A stretch of 64,000 nt of DNA from assembly GCA_022072225.1 (NCBI GenBank), contig JAJVIC010000006.1, positions 137,785-201,784 of the forward strand, written 5' to 3'. Below are positions 49,919 through 59,821 of this stretch, piece after piece; positions within the stretch are counted from its first letter, which is position 1, and every line of letters begins with the position of its first letter. The notes beneath the pieces were generated by a model that was given only the letters and a program-made list of their open reading frames with translations, was not told the origin of the DNA and searched no databases. The DNA is from Bacteroidia bacterium (GTDB lineage Bacteria; Bacteroidota; Bacteroidia; SXHM01). The position numbers and the translations under genes are program-made.

Positions 49919-50557
49919 ATGAAAAAAGCACTTTTAGTTATTTTTTCTGTTCTTTTTCTTGACCAGGCCTTGAAAATTTGGGTAAAAACCAATATGTTTT
50001 TGGGTCAGGAATATGAATTTCTTGGCGGACTTTTTATTCTGCATTTTACGGAGAACAACGGAATGGCTTTTGGAATGGAGCTTGCCGGAGAATACGGTAA
50101 ACTCTTTCTGAGCGTTTTCCGCATTGCGGCTGTTGCCGGAATTGGCTGGTATCTTTTTTCGCTGATAAAACAAAATGCGCCATCGCTTGCCGTTATCAGC
50201 ATTGCATTGGTATTTTCAGGCGCAATCGGTAATATTATTGACAGTGCTTTTTACGGAATGATTTTCAGTGAGAGCTATGGCGAGGTAGCAAGAGTTTTTC
50301 CTGATGAAGGCGGTTATGCAACCTTTCTGCACGGAAGGGTAGTGGACATGCTTTACTTCCCGATTATTGAAGGACATTTTCCTTCTTGGTTTCCGCTTTG
50401 GGCAAACGAACACTTTCTGTTTTTCCGTCCGGTGTTCAATATTTCTGATGCAGCTATTACAATTGGTGTTGCGCTCATTCTGCTTTTTCAGCGGAAGTTT
50501 TTTATGAGCAATTCTGCTGAACCAGCTGTGTCAAAAACAGAAGACTCGCAGGACTAA
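49919..50557 (+). CDS. lspA: Lipoprotein signal peptidase II
   Basis: A 212-residue inner-membrane aspartyl protease that removes lipoprotein signal peptides after lipidation. Four transmembrane helices; catalytic Asp residues in SGAIGNIIDSAFYG and FRPVFNISDAAITIGVALIL. It starts directly after the repeat with MKKALLVIFSVLFLDQ. The C-terminal tail is Ser/Glu-rich. It overlaps the convergent gene by 4 nt. Confidence 0.95.
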   Translation: MKKALLVIFSVLFLDQALKIWVKTNMFLGQEYEFLGGLFILHFTENNGMAFGMELAGEYGKLFLSVFRIAAVAGIGWYLFSLIKQNAPSLAVISIALVFSGAIGNIIDSAFYGMIFSESYGEVARVFPDEGGYATFLHGRVVDMLYFPIIEGHFPSWFPLWANEHFLFFRPVFNISDAAITIGVALILLFQRKFFMSNSAEPAVSKTEDSQD

Positions 50558-52224
50558 GGAATAGTTTTCTCTACACGATAGCCTATGGACATAATATTCT
50601 TGGGTGAGAAGCTTGCGCAGGGGCAGCCGTCTTCGTGGTAGCCACCATCGGAGCGAACAACAAAGTCCATGTATTTTCCGGGAAATTCGGTTGCGGTGTG
50701 GAAGCGAATGGCATTACCCAAGGGGTCGTCTAAGCAGCCGCCAATGCCAACAGGAGCAAGGTCGATCATCATGTTGTTAATCATCTTTTTGGTTGCCGGT
50801 GTGCAGGGCGAGTAGTTGTCAACAATGTGCCCGAAAAGTTTGTCGATTCCATCTGCTTCAAAGCCGTGTGCTGCAACGCGGAATTTTTTGTCGTGCGGAA
50901 CATACACGGTAAACGGAATATTGAAATTCCAGTTTTTTCTTCGTGTTTTTCCCAAACCGTCATTCATTATGTCAGCAACATTGGCAAACTCATTCAGGAA
51001 AAGGTAATTGCCGCCAATGTCAAGAAACACGCGTATTTCGGCTTTCCCCAATGCTTCGTGAAAGCGGTCGAAACGCAGCTCGTTCAGTGTTACCGTTACT
51101 TCATCTATTTTGTAATCTGCGGGAACGCCTGTTCCTTCATCCCAATATAAATAAACCGATTGTGCAAAAATTGCTTCATCGCTTACAGAAGCTGATTTCC
51201 AGGGTATTTTTATTGTGATTGTTCCTTCTTTTGAATTGGTAGTATAAGTTGCAGATGCAGTAAAACTGTTTCCTTTTCTGTCCTTCACGGCATATTTTAA
51301 TAGTGCAGTTGCAGAGGGTTTTGGCAGGGTTTGTTTAACTATGAACACATAATCTTTTGAACTCATTTTTACTTTGCGTACAAAGTTGGGTTGGTTAGTG
51401 CGGTTGTTGTCAAAGGCACCACCATCACCGCTTGCAAAAATGTCGATGCGGGTAGCGTATTTGTTCGTACTATCCATATTAATTCTTGCGGGAAGATTTC
51501 TTCGTGTGGCAATCAATCGGGCAGGATGTATTTCGGTTCCTGCCGGAGGGTGTCCGCGATCCCAAACACGCAGACCTTCCACATGCACCCAATCACCTAA
51601 AGTAGGCCAGTTCCAGATAACATCACCACGCTCGTGTCCGGCACTGTAGAAGCCACAACTTTTTCCCTGACGGTTTAGTTCGGTGCACATATTTCCTTTA
51701 TTGCTTTGCGCCAAACCGGTTTCCCATTCAATATGAATAGTGGTATTTCTAACGGTGTCGATAGTTCCGTCAGGCTTTTTAATTATATCGTATGAAAGAA
51801 AGTGGCGGTAATTTTTGTCAGGATTCAGATTCCAGGTAATGTCGTGTGTGTAGTGATAAACAGGCAAATCGCCTGCGCTTACGGATGGTCTTCCGAGTTC
51901 TTCTTCTATCATTCCCTCCAAAACACTTACCGAGTCGTAGCCTACAACCGGTCGCCAAGTTGGGAACATCAAGCCAATATCATGTACTTGTTTTACAAAG
52001 GGAATTGGGCGAATGGTGTCAAAGCAAGGTTTGCAACCATCTTCTGCTTCTTCTGAACTGTGATGATATTCCAACGTTTCTTTTTCACCTTCATCAATGT
52101 TGAGAAACTGAAAATTCTGAGCGAATGAAAATTGCGCAAAAAGAATTGCAGGAATAAATTTCAAGCTACAAAGAAATTGATTCTTTGTCGGTCTGTGAAA
52201 GTCTGTGCAATCTGTGGCAAACAC
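50554..52224 (-). CDS. Secreted protein of unknown function, about 550 aa
   Basis: I do not recognise the family. A hydrophobic export signal ends in IPAILFAQFSFAQ; the annotated N-terminus before it (MFATDCTDFHRP) is encoded by a CACAGA-type repeat, so the true start may be later (near KFIPAILFAQ). The mature protein has conserved-looking blocks with paired His, Trp and Cys: YHYTHDITWNLNPDKNYRHFLSYDII, SCGFYSAGHERGDVIWNWPTLGDWVHVEGLRVWDRGHPPAGTEIHPAR and GGYHEDGCPCASF. These could bind metal or form disulfides. No T9SS domain is visible at its C-terminus. Confidence 0.7.
   Translation of the reverse strand: MFATDCTDFHRPTKNQFLCSLKFIPAILFAQFSFAQNFQFLNIDEGEKETLEYHHSSEEAEDGCKPCFDTIRPIPFVKQVHDIGLMFPTWRPVVGYDSVSVLEGMIEEELGRPSVSAGDLPVYHYTHDITWNLNPDKNYRHFLSYDIIKKPDGTIDTVRNTTIHIEWETGLAQSNKGNMCTELNRQGKSCGFYSAGHERGDVIWNWPTLGDWVHVEGLRVWDRGHPPAGTEIHPARLIATRRNLPARINMDSTNKYATRIDIFASGDGGAFDNNRTNQPNFVRKVKMSSKDYVFIVKQTLPKPSATALLKYAVKDRKGNSFTASATYTTNSKEGTITIKIPWKSASVSDEAIFAQSVYLYWDEGTGVPADYKIDEVTVTLNELRFDRFHEALGKAEIRVFLDIGGNYLFLNEFANVADIMNDGLGKTRRKNWNFNIPFTVYVPHDKKFRVAAHGFEADGIDKLFGHIVDNYSPCTPATKKMINNMMIDLAPVGIGGCLDDPLGNAIRFHTATEFPGKYMDFVVRSDGGYHEDGCPCASFSPKNIMSIGYRVEKTIP
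52180..52222. repeat. CACAGATTGCACAGACTTTCACAGAC repeat
   Basis: On the minus strand, GCCACAGATTGCACAGAC followed by TTTCACAGACCGACAAAGAATC. It is a common intergenic repeat type and here supplies the first codons of the 50554-52224 frame. Confidence 0.55.
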
Positions 52225-52227
52225 TTT

Positions 52228-53217
52228 TTAAAAAAGATTTTCTTTCTGAAGGTACTCGGCAATTTGTACAGCATTGGTAGCTGCACCTTTGCGAAGATTG
52301 TCGGAAACAATCCACATGTTTAATGTGTTTGGTTGGCTTTCGTCTCTGCGCAGGCGACCTACAAAAACTTCATCGCGGTTATGTGAGTCAATCGGCATAG
52401 GATATTGCAGATTTTTTACATCATCTTTTACAATTACACCAAATGAGTTCGTAAGAATTTCGCGTACTTCATTCAAGTCATAATCATTTTCAAATTCAAC
52501 ATTCACTGCTTCTGAATGGCCCCCAATAACAGGAACACGTACGGTGGTTGCCGTAACACGAATAGAATCATCGCCCATTATTTTCTTGGTTTCGTTTACC
52601 ATTTTCATTTCTTCTTTAGTGTAACCGTTGTCTAAGAAAACATCAATTTGAGGAATAATATTTAGGTCAATGGGATAAGCATAAGCCATTGGACCTTGAA
52701 TACCATCGCGCTCGTTGTAAAGTTGGTCAACCGCTTTTTTCCCTGTGCCCGTTACACTTTGGTAGGTTGAAACCACTACGCGTTTAATTTTATATTTTTT
52801 GTGAAGCGGATTTAGTGCAACCACCATCTGAATTGTAGAGCAATTAGGGTTTGCAATAATTTTGTCCGTTTTGGTTAACACATGAGCGTTTACTTCTGGA
52901 ACCACTAGTTTTTTTGTTGGATCCATGCGCCATGCAGAAGAATTATCAATTACTGTTGAGCCAACGTCTGCAAATTTCGGAGCCCATTCCAATGAAGTGC
53001 TGCCACCTGCTGAAAAAATTGCAATGTCTGGTTTCAGCGCAACAGCTTCGGCCATTCCAATTACTTTGTAATTATTATTCTTAAATGCTACTTCTTTACC
53101 AATTGACTTCTCTGAGGCAACAGGATAAAATTCCATAACCGGAAAATTTCTTTCCTCTAATACTTTCATCATTTGTGTTCCTACAAGCCCTGTGGAACCT
53201 ACAACTGCAACTTTCAT
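52228..53217 (-). CDS. asd: Aspartate-semialdehyde dehydrogenase
   Basis: A 329-residue NADP enzyme of the lysine, threonine and methionine pathway. NADP loop VGSTGLVGTQMMKVLEERNFP, catalytic Cys in IANPNCSTIQMV, His in VPVIGGHSEAVNVEF. Standard length. The gap 53218-53462 upstream holds promoters for this gene and the divergent surface protein and no gene. Confidence 0.96.
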   Translation of the reverse strand: MKVAVVGSTGLVGTQMMKVLEERNFPVMEFYPVASEKSIGKEVAFKNNNYKVIGMAEAVALKPDIAIFSAGGSTSLEWAPKFADVGSTVIDNSSAWRMDPTKKLVVPEVNAHVLTKTDKIIANPNCSTIQMVVALNPLHKKYKIKRVVVSTYQSVTGTGKKAVDQLYNERDGIQGPMAYAYPIDLNIIPQIDVFLDNGYTKEEMKMVNETKKIMGDDSIRVTATTVRVPVIGGHSEAVNVEFENDYDLNEVREILTNSFGVIVKDDVKNLQYPMPIDSHNRDEVFVGRLRRDESQPNTLNMWIVSDNLRKGAATNAVQIAEYLQKENLF

Positions 53218-53462
53218 TATCTTATTATAGTTAGTTTATTTCTCACAAATAAAATTGGCCAAAAATAATATAATCCCAAATTTGAAAAATAGCTCATTTA
53301 TATTTTTAATCACCAGTTCTTAACAGTATTTTAATAGTCAGATTGGTGGTTTTGCCCTATAAAATTTCATTTTTTCATGGTGAGTTAAAATATTTTATAT
53401 CTTGCCGCTCCTTTTTTGAGAAAAAGACAGACAGAAAAGGCAAAAAACACTTATAAAAAGCA

Positions 53463-56400
53463 ATGAAAAAAATCTACTATTCTTTAACCGTTTTTATCGT
53501 TTCTATTCTGGCATTGGGTTCTTTTGAAACCCAGGCACAGTGCGCAAAATCAATTTATCAGGCAGCAAATTTGGGCACCCCGCCATGCGGTGTTGATGCT
53601 CAGACCAGTGTTGGTCCCGGTGAATTTGTAAGCTTACAAGTAGTTGCCGGTGCACAGTATTGTATCAGCACTTGCGGAACAGGATGGAATACTCAGTTGA
53701 CAGGCTATAATGGTAATAGTGCCGTTTTCTTTAATGATAATAATGGGCCTTTCTGTAATTCAAATGAGGCCAGCATTCAGTGGATAGCAACCTATTCAGG
53801 TACATTAGATGTAATGATAAATCGTTTTAATTGTCAAGGATACCAAGGCGGAGGAACAGTTAACTCTTCTATCTTAAGATATAGACAGTGTTCACCAACG
53901 ATTACATCGTCTAATGCAGATTTGTGTCCTGGGCAGTGTATTACACTTACAGCAGACCAAAATGGAGGAACTTGGACTGTTTCTCCTAATGATGGTAGCT
54001 TGACAGGAAATCAATTCTGCCCAATTTCAACTCAAGTTTATACTATCAGCTATACATTAGCAGCTTGTGTAATAACCCAAACTATTAATGTTGTTACGCC
54101 TTCGGTTGCACCAACAGCAGCAGTAGCTAATCCTACTTCTGTGTGTCCAGGTGGATTTGCTGCTGTTTCAGTAATTGGAGGTTCTCTTGGAACCAATGCA
54201 CAATGGGTGTGGTATGAAGGAAGTTGTGGAGGTAATCTTATCGGAACAGGTAGTACAATTAACGGTTCCCCCCCAGTAACACAAACATATTTTGTACGTG
54301 CAGAGGGAGGGTGTGCTACAACAGCGTGCGCATCAGTAACAGTTCCGGTTAATACTTTATCTACCGACCCAACATCAGTAACTGCAAGCAATACATCTAT
54401 CTGTCAGGGAACATCTACAACGCTTACGGTTAATGGAGGTTCACTGGGAAGTGCATCAAACTGGTATTGGTATAACGGTGCTTGCGGAGGGGTTCTTGTC
54501 GGTTCAGGCTCTTCTATTACGGTAAATCCATTATCTTCAACTACCTATTATGTAAGAGCTGAAGGTCCTTGTAATACCACAAACTGTGTAAGTATTGCAG
54601 TTAATGTTTATTCTTCTCCTCAGGTTGGTTTCAATTATATTACTACACCTTCTGCCTGTGGTGCTTCCGATGGCAGCATCTCTGTATTCGGTGGAGGAGG
54701 AACGCCTCCTTATACTTGGACATTGAACGGAGCTCCTTCTTCAACAGTAATGACCAACTTAAGCGCAGGACCGTACATTATTCAGGCAACTGACCAAAAT
54801 GGTTGCAGCGATGTTGTTTCAGTATCTATGAATGATCCGGGAGCTACTCCTGCAACAGTTGTTTCTTCAGACCAAGACAATATTATTTGCCAGGGGGACT
54901 ATGTTACCTTTACTGCAAGCGGTTCGTATCTCTACACTTATTATGTAAATGGTGTTCCGGTAACAAACTCAAACCCATGGACTACCAACTCGTTAAATGA
55001 TGGTGATATTGTACATGTACAGGCTCTTGATTTTAACTTCTGCTCATATACAACTTTGGGCATTACGATGACAGTAAATCCAAACCCTGTTATTACGATG
55101 ACATCAAATAATCCTACAGTATGCGGACTAAACGATGGTGATGCAACAGGATTGGTATCAGGCGGATTACCTCCTTATACTTACACATGGTCACATGACA
55201 ACACCAACATTACACCTGCTGCTTACAGTTTATATGCCGGAGCATACTTCCTTACCGTAAGCGATCAGAATGGTTGTTCGGATCAGGCTGTTGCAGCTCT
55301 TAGCGATCCCGGAGCAGCTCCTGTTACACTTGCAAGCAGCGATGATGACAGTTTAATTTGCGCGGGCGAAACAGTTGTTTTTACAGCAACAGGTTCAGTT
55401 GATTATACATTCTACCAAAGCGGACCAATTGTTCAGGGCCCTGGTACTAATAACGTATATACAACATCGGGGCTTGTTGATGGTGATATTGTTATCGCTA
55501 CAGGAACTGATGCAAACGGATGTACAGCAACAAGTAATTACTTCACTACTTCAGTTCTTCCCGGACCAAACGTAGTATTGGTAAGCAGTGATATTGATAA
55601 TACAATCTGTACAGGTCAGTGGATAACCTATACTGCTACCGGTGCATTGTTTTATCAGTTCTTTATAAATGGTGTTTCTGTTGCACCTCCTAGTTTAACA
55701 GATGTGTATCAGTCAAACACATGGAACCACGGAGACGTAATTTATGTAGAGGGAACTGACGCTAACCATTGTATTGTTGCAAGTGCACAAATTACTATTA
55801 CAGTAAATCCACCACCAACAGTTGCTGTTACTACTCAGCAAGATCCTTCTGCCTGTGGCGCACAGGATGGATTGGTAATTGTAACTGCATCAGGTGGAAC
55901 ATCACCATATAACTATGTTTGGAACCAAGATGTAACTCATACAACCTATCCTGATGCACCTAATATTTCAGGAGTTTATGCAGGACCTTACCATGTTGAA
56001 GTTACGGATGCTTCAGGCTGCTCTGCTGATGTAACAGCAACACTGAGCGATATTGGATCATCTCCTGTAACACTTACCAGCAGTGACAGCGATGGAATAA
56101 TTTGCGATGGCGAGACAGTAACATTTACCGGAACAGGCGCTACAACGTATGTATTCTATATTGATGGAGTGGTTGTAAGTACCAACAATCCTTTTACAAC
56201 AAGTACACTTCAGGATGGTCAGGGTGTAGCTGTCGTTGGACTTGATACAGCCCTTTGTGCCGCTACCAGTTCAGTAATTGATTATGTGGTTAATCCAACT
56301 CCTTTCATTCAGATAGCTGTTGTAACACCTCCTTCAGCTTGTGGTTTGAGCGATGGAAGCATCACTACCAACACATTTGGAGGTATTTTGCCTTATACCT

Positions 56401-57980
56401 ATGACTGGAATAACGGTTTAGCAGCTACGCCTGACATTACAGGTATTCCTGCAGGAGCTTATACCGTGGTTGTTACTGACGTAAATGGTTGTACCGATCA
56501 GGCAAGTACTTCTATCAGCGATATTGGTGCGCCATTGGTTGCTATTGCAAGCAGTGATCCCGATTTATTAATTTGCGAAAACGATACCATATCATTCCAG
56601 GGTTCTGCAACAGGCGGAACACCGGGATATACATTTAACTTTTATGTAAATGGCGGAACAGCAATTCCAGGTACCCCTGATGTGTATTCAACATCAGCAT
56701 TGGCACACAACGATGTGGTAGCAGTAACAGCAACCGATGTAAACGGTTGTACCGGAACCTCTCAGCCATTAACATTTGCTGTAACACAAACAGTTGTTCC
56801 ATCATTTGCCAGTGCTTTTGCAGATGTTTGCGAAAATATTGATCAGTTGCTATTGCCAGGTTTAGCAGGCGAAAGCCCAAGCGGAGGTGAATTTACTGCC
56901 CTCTACAATGGAATTGAAATTACGAGCGATTTGTTCTTCCCGTATGGTATTGGTGATGGAACACACTCAATTACCTACACTGTTGACAATGGTAATGGCT
57001 GCTTTACTTCAGTAAGTCAGGATATTACAGTAAGACCAAGCCCGGTAGTTGACCTCGGAGCTGATTTTGCAATTTGCGACTCAACAATTTTGGTTGCACC
57101 CGGAGGTTATGTAAATTACGATTGGTTCCCAACTGATTTGGTTTTATTAGACGATTCAACAGTTGTAATTTACAACTCTGCAAATGTTACTGTTGACGTA
57201 ACCGACTCTATCGGTTGCATAGGAACAGGCGAAGTGAATGCAACCATCAACCATCCCCCGATTTTAGAAATTGTAACATCTCCTGCTGGAGCACCTACCG
57301 AAATTTGTATGGGTGATACCGTTACACTCTGTGTTGAAGGTAACTGGGCAACTATTCAATGGACAACTGGTTCGTCAAATGTTGCATGTATAGATGTTTA
57401 TCAAAATGGGAATTATGGTGTTTTTGCAGAAGACCCAAATGGTTGTTCAGATGAAATTCTTGAAGGACAAGGAATGGTGGTTACTGTCCACAACCCTATG
57501 CCTATCATTACGGTTAACGTAGATGATTTAATCAGTTCAGGCGGCTTTATTTCTTACCAGTGGTTCCTGAACGGAGACTCTATTTTAACTAACGGGAATT
57601 TCCAAACCTACCATGCAACAGAAAGCGGTAATTATTATGTACAGGTTACCGACCAGTGGGGATGCACAGGAATTTCATCAATTGTTGAGCACACCTGCGT
57701 TTGTGTTGGTATTGAGGAAAATAATGTTAACTACAACTTGGATATTTTCCCTAACCCGACTAACGGAGTATTTACCATGAATGTAGCGTTTGAAACCGCT
57801 GTTGATATGCGCTTAGAGTTAACTAATATTCTTGGCCAGCCGGTATTGAATGTTGAAGATGTGAAAAACATACAAAACCTTCGCAGGGATTACAATCTCA
57901 ATCATTTGGCGCAAGGTGTTTATATCTTCACCATCAGAACAGGTGAGCAAACCATTGTTCGCAGAGTGGTTAAAAACTAA
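53463..57980 (+). CDS. Giant T9SS surface protein with SprB-type repeats
   Basis: A 1505-residue secreted protein. Signal peptide MKKIYYSLTVFIVSILALGSFETQAQ. After an N-terminal domain with Cys-rich beta segments there are two Ig-like units with NWYWYNGACGG. Then SprB-type repeats begin near 395, 552, 796 and 957 (consensus PSACG-x-x-DG, GG-x-x-PYTY-x-W, AGxYxVxVTDxNGC). Between them are Ig-like units with SSDxDxxICxGExVTFTATG. The T9SS sorting domain (from about 1425: LDIFPNPTNGVFTMNV, LRLELTNILGQPVL, LAQGVYIFTIRTG) ends it. Related proteins support adhesion or gliding; here the role is inferred. Confidence 0.92.
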   Translation: MKKIYYSLTVFIVSILALGSFETQAQCAKSIYQAANLGTPPCGVDAQTSVGPGEFVSLQVVAGAQYCISTCGTGWNTQLTGYNGNSAVFFNDNNGPFCNSNEASIQWIATYSGTLDVMINRFNCQGYQGGGTVNSSILRYRQCSPTITSSNADLCPGQCITLTADQNGGTWTVSPNDGSLTGNQFCPISTQVYTISYTLAACVITQTINVVTPSVAPTAAVANPTSVCPGGFAAVSVIGGSLGTNAQWVWYEGSCGGNLIGTGSTINGSPPVTQTYFVRAEGGCATTACASVTVPVNTLSTDPTSVTASNTSICQGTSTTLTVNGGSLGSASNWYWYNGACGGVLVGSGSSITVNPLSSTTYYVRAEGPCNTTNCVSIAVNVYSSPQVGFNYITTPSACGASDGSISVFGGGGTPPYTWTLNGAPSSTVMTNLSAGPYIIQATDQNGCSDVVSVSMNDPGATPATVVSSDQDNIICQGDYVTFTASGSYLYTYYVNGVPVTNSNPWTTNSLNDGDIVHVQALDFNFCSYTTLGITMTVNPNPVITMTSNNPTVCGLNDGDATGLVSGGLPPYTYTWSHDNTNITPAAYSLYAGAYFLTVSDQNGCSDQAVAALSDPGAAPVTLASSDDDSLICAGETVVFTATGSVDYTFYQSGPIVQGPGTNNVYTTSGLVDGDIVIATGTDANGCTATSNYFTTSVLPGPNVVLVSSDIDNTICTGQWITYTATGALFYQFFINGVSVAPPSLTDVYQSNTWNHGDVIYVEGTDANHCIVASAQITITVNPPPTVAVTTQQDPSACGAQDGLVIVTASGGTSPYNYVWNQDVTHTTYPDAPNISGVYAGPYHVEVTDASGCSADVTATLSDIGSSPVTLTSSDSDGIICDGETVTFTGTGATTYVFYIDGVVVSTNNPFTTSTLQDGQGVAVVGLDTALCAATSSVIDYVVNPTPFIQIAVVTPPSACGLSDGSITTNTFGGILPYTYDWNNGLAATPDITGIPAGAYTVVVTDVNGCTDQASTSISDIGAPLVAIASSDPDLLICENDTISFQGSATGGTPGYTFNFYVNGGTAIPGTPDVYSTSALAHNDVVAVTATDVNGCTGTSQPLTFAVTQTVVPSFASAFADVCENIDQLLLPGLAGESPSGGEFTALYNGIEITSDLFFPYGIGDGTHSITYTVDNGNGCFTSVSQDITVRPSPVVDLGADFAICDSTILVAPGGYVNYDWFPTDLVLLDDSTVVIYNSANVTVDVTDSIGCIGTGEVNATINHPPILEIVTSPAGAPTEICMGDTVTLCVEGNWATIQWTTGSSNVACIDVYQNGNYGVFAEDPNGCSDEILEGQGMVVTVHNPMPIITVNVDDLISSGGFISYQWFLNGDSILTNGNFQTYHATESGNYYVQVTDQWGCTGISSIVEHTCVCVGIEENNVNYNLDIFPNPTNGVFTMNVAFETAVDMRLELTNILGQPVLNVEDVKNIQNLRRDYNLNHLAQGVYIFTIRTGEQTIVRRVVKN

Positions 57981-58004
57981 AATTGTCAATCAACCAATTT
58001 TGGG

Positions 58005-58035
58005 GAGGCTTGTGGCGCGCAGCGCCACAAGCCTC
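58005..58035 (+). terminator. Terminator after the giant surface protein gene
   Basis: A perfect 14-bp stem, GAGGCTTGTGGCGC / GCGCCACAAGCCTC, loop GCA, then TTTG. It lies only 8 bases before the next ATG. Confidence 0.85.
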
Positions 58036-58043
58036 TTTGATTT

Positions 58044-59795
58044 ATGAGAGTGGTGAATAAAACAAATTCGGGTCTTATTGTTCTTACGTTATTGCTGATT
58101 AACGGATGCGCCAATATTGTTACCCCAACAGGGGGCGATAAAGACACCGCTCCACCAAAAGTTCTTGAACTAATTCCCCCAAACCAAAGCCTGAATTTCA
58201 ACTCCAAATCTTTTATTATTTCGTTTGATGAGTTTGTGCAGTTAAATGATATCAGCACACAACTCATAGTTTCTCCCCCGCTTAAAGCTCAGCCCGAGTT
58301 TTTGGTAAAAGGCAAAAGTGTGGTAGTAAAATTCAACGAAGAGTTATTGCCCAACACTACCTACACCATGAATTTTGGCAGTGCCATTCGCGATATCAAC
58401 GAAAATAATCCTATGGAAGGGTTTACTTATGTGTTTTCAACCGGAACCTATATAGACTCACTTTCGCTGCGCGGAACTGTAAAAAATGCCCTCAGTATGC
58501 AAAACGAAAAAGATGTTTTGGTGCTGTTGTACGAAGAAAACACCGATTCTATTCCCTATCTGAAAACCCCTTATTACTATGCAAAAACAGATGGTTCCGG
58601 AAATTTTGCTTTGAATAATCTCAAGTCGGGACAATTTAAAGTTGTGGCGTTAAAAGACGAAAACTCAAGTTTTCTCTACGATGATTTTGACAAAGAAATG
58701 ATTGGTTTCGTGGATACCTTAGTTTCGCCCTATTATATGGAAAAAGCAAAACCACAAACTTCAGACACCCTCAAGCCGGATTCAGTTACGATACAAAAAA
58801 ATGAACCACAATCCACAGACAAAGGAGTGAAAAAGGTAAGTGAAAAATCACTTCCGCTTTTTATTTTCAAAGAACAAAAGAATAAGCAGTATTTTAAAAA
58901 AGCTTACAGCGAATACTTCGGAAAATTGGTTTTTATTTTCAACAAAAAACCCGAAAAGCTGGAATTGAACACACTCAATACTTCCTTCAAAAAAGAATGG
59001 AACATTCAGGAACAAAGTGTAACAGGAGATACGCTTACACTTTGGCTCAGCGATGTTGAAATAGATAGTCTGAAAATTGAAATTGCCGACAACGGAATTG
59101 TTCTAGATACTGTTGAACTTGCACTGAAAAAGCGCAGCGATAAGGTAGAAACACAAATCACTTCCTCAAAAGGAGCTAAAAAATCAGTTCCCTTTAAATT
59201 GCTCTTAGAACAGGGTAAGGTGGCAGCAGCACATAATGCAGCTAAGGATTTTTACATCACCTTCAATCACCCAGTCAAAAACTATGTGGTTGAAAATTTT
59301 GTGCTGAAGGAAGACAGTATTCCCGTAAAATTTTCGCTCGCCTCAAACGACCCGGCTTTAAGAAAATATACCATCAACTACAACTGGAAAGAAGAAAAAA
59401 AGTACGAACTCTTTATTCCTCCTTCATCGGTTACCGATATTTTTGATTTGAAAAACGACAGCATAAAAATCAATTTCACCACGCAGGCAAAATCCTATTT
59501 CGGCAACGTTCAGTTTACAATCAAGGCGGCTGAAGCCGATTATATTTTGCAACTGACAGACGATAAAAGCACTATTGTATTTGAAAAACCGGTAAAGGGC
59601 AACGAAAAAATTTCGGTTGAAGGCTTAGACCCCCAAAGCTATTTATTACGTCTGGTTGTTGACCAAAACAATAACAGGAAATGGGATACAGGAAATTATT
59701 TACAACACCGCCAGGCCGAAAAAATAATCCTCCATCCACAGAAAGTAAGTGTACGCAGCAACTGGGATGTGGAAGTGGAATGGGAGGTAAAATAA
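58044..59795 (+). CDS. Ig-like (Big_5) lipoprotein, Bacteroidota type
   Basis: A 583-residue lipoprotein. Signal MRVVNKTNSGLIVLTLLLINGC with lipidated Cys. The N-terminal module APPKVLELIPPNQSLNFNSKSFIISFDEFVQLND and the stretch PNTTYTMNFGSAIRDINENN are a Big_5 Ig-like domain. A second module (about 150-215, DGSGNFALNNLKSGQFKVVALKDEN) is carboxypeptidase-regulatory-like. The C-terminal end has the sequence LRLVVDQNNNRKWDTGNYLQHRQAE. It is common in Bacteroidota genomes; function unknown. Confidence 0.85.
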   Translation: MRVVNKTNSGLIVLTLLLINGCANIVTPTGGDKDTAPPKVLELIPPNQSLNFNSKSFIISFDEFVQLNDISTQLIVSPPLKAQPEFLVKGKSVVVKFNEELLPNTTYTMNFGSAIRDINENNPMEGFTYVFSTGTYIDSLSLRGTVKNALSMQNEKDVLVLLYEENTDSIPYLKTPYYYAKTDGSGNFALNNLKSGQFKVVALKDENSSFLYDDFDKEMIGFVDTLVSPYYMEKAKPQTSDTLKPDSVTIQKNEPQSTDKGVKKVSEKSLPLFIFKEQKNKQYFKKAYSEYFGKLVFIFNKKPEKLELNTLNTSFKKEWNIQEQSVTGDTLTLWLSDVEIDSLKIEIADNGIVLDTVELALKKRSDKVETQITSSKGAKKSVPFKLLLEQGKVAAAHNAAKDFYITFNHPVKNYVVENFVLKEDSIPVKFSLASNDPALRKYTINYNWKEEKKYELFIPPSSVTDIFDLKNDSIKINFTTQAKSYFGNVQFTIKAAEADYILQLTDDKSTIVFEKPVKGNEKISVEGLDPQSYLLRLVVDQNNNRKWDTGNYLQHRQAEKIILHPQKVSVRSNWDVEVEWEVK

Positions 59796-59800
59796 AAACC

Positions 59801-59808
59801 TATCTTTG
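59801..59808 (+). promoter_or_regulatory. Promoter -7 box (TATCTTTG) of the barrel gene at 59822
   Basis: Exact TAnnTTTG match, 13 bases before the ATG at 59822. Confidence 0.6.
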
Positions 59809-59821
59809 CTCGCTCAAAAAA

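Noticed and set aside
53463-57980. CRISPR or tandem DNA repeats in the giant surface gene
   Set aside because: The repeats are at protein level with diverged DNA; no regularly spaced identical repeats occur here or elsewhere in the window.
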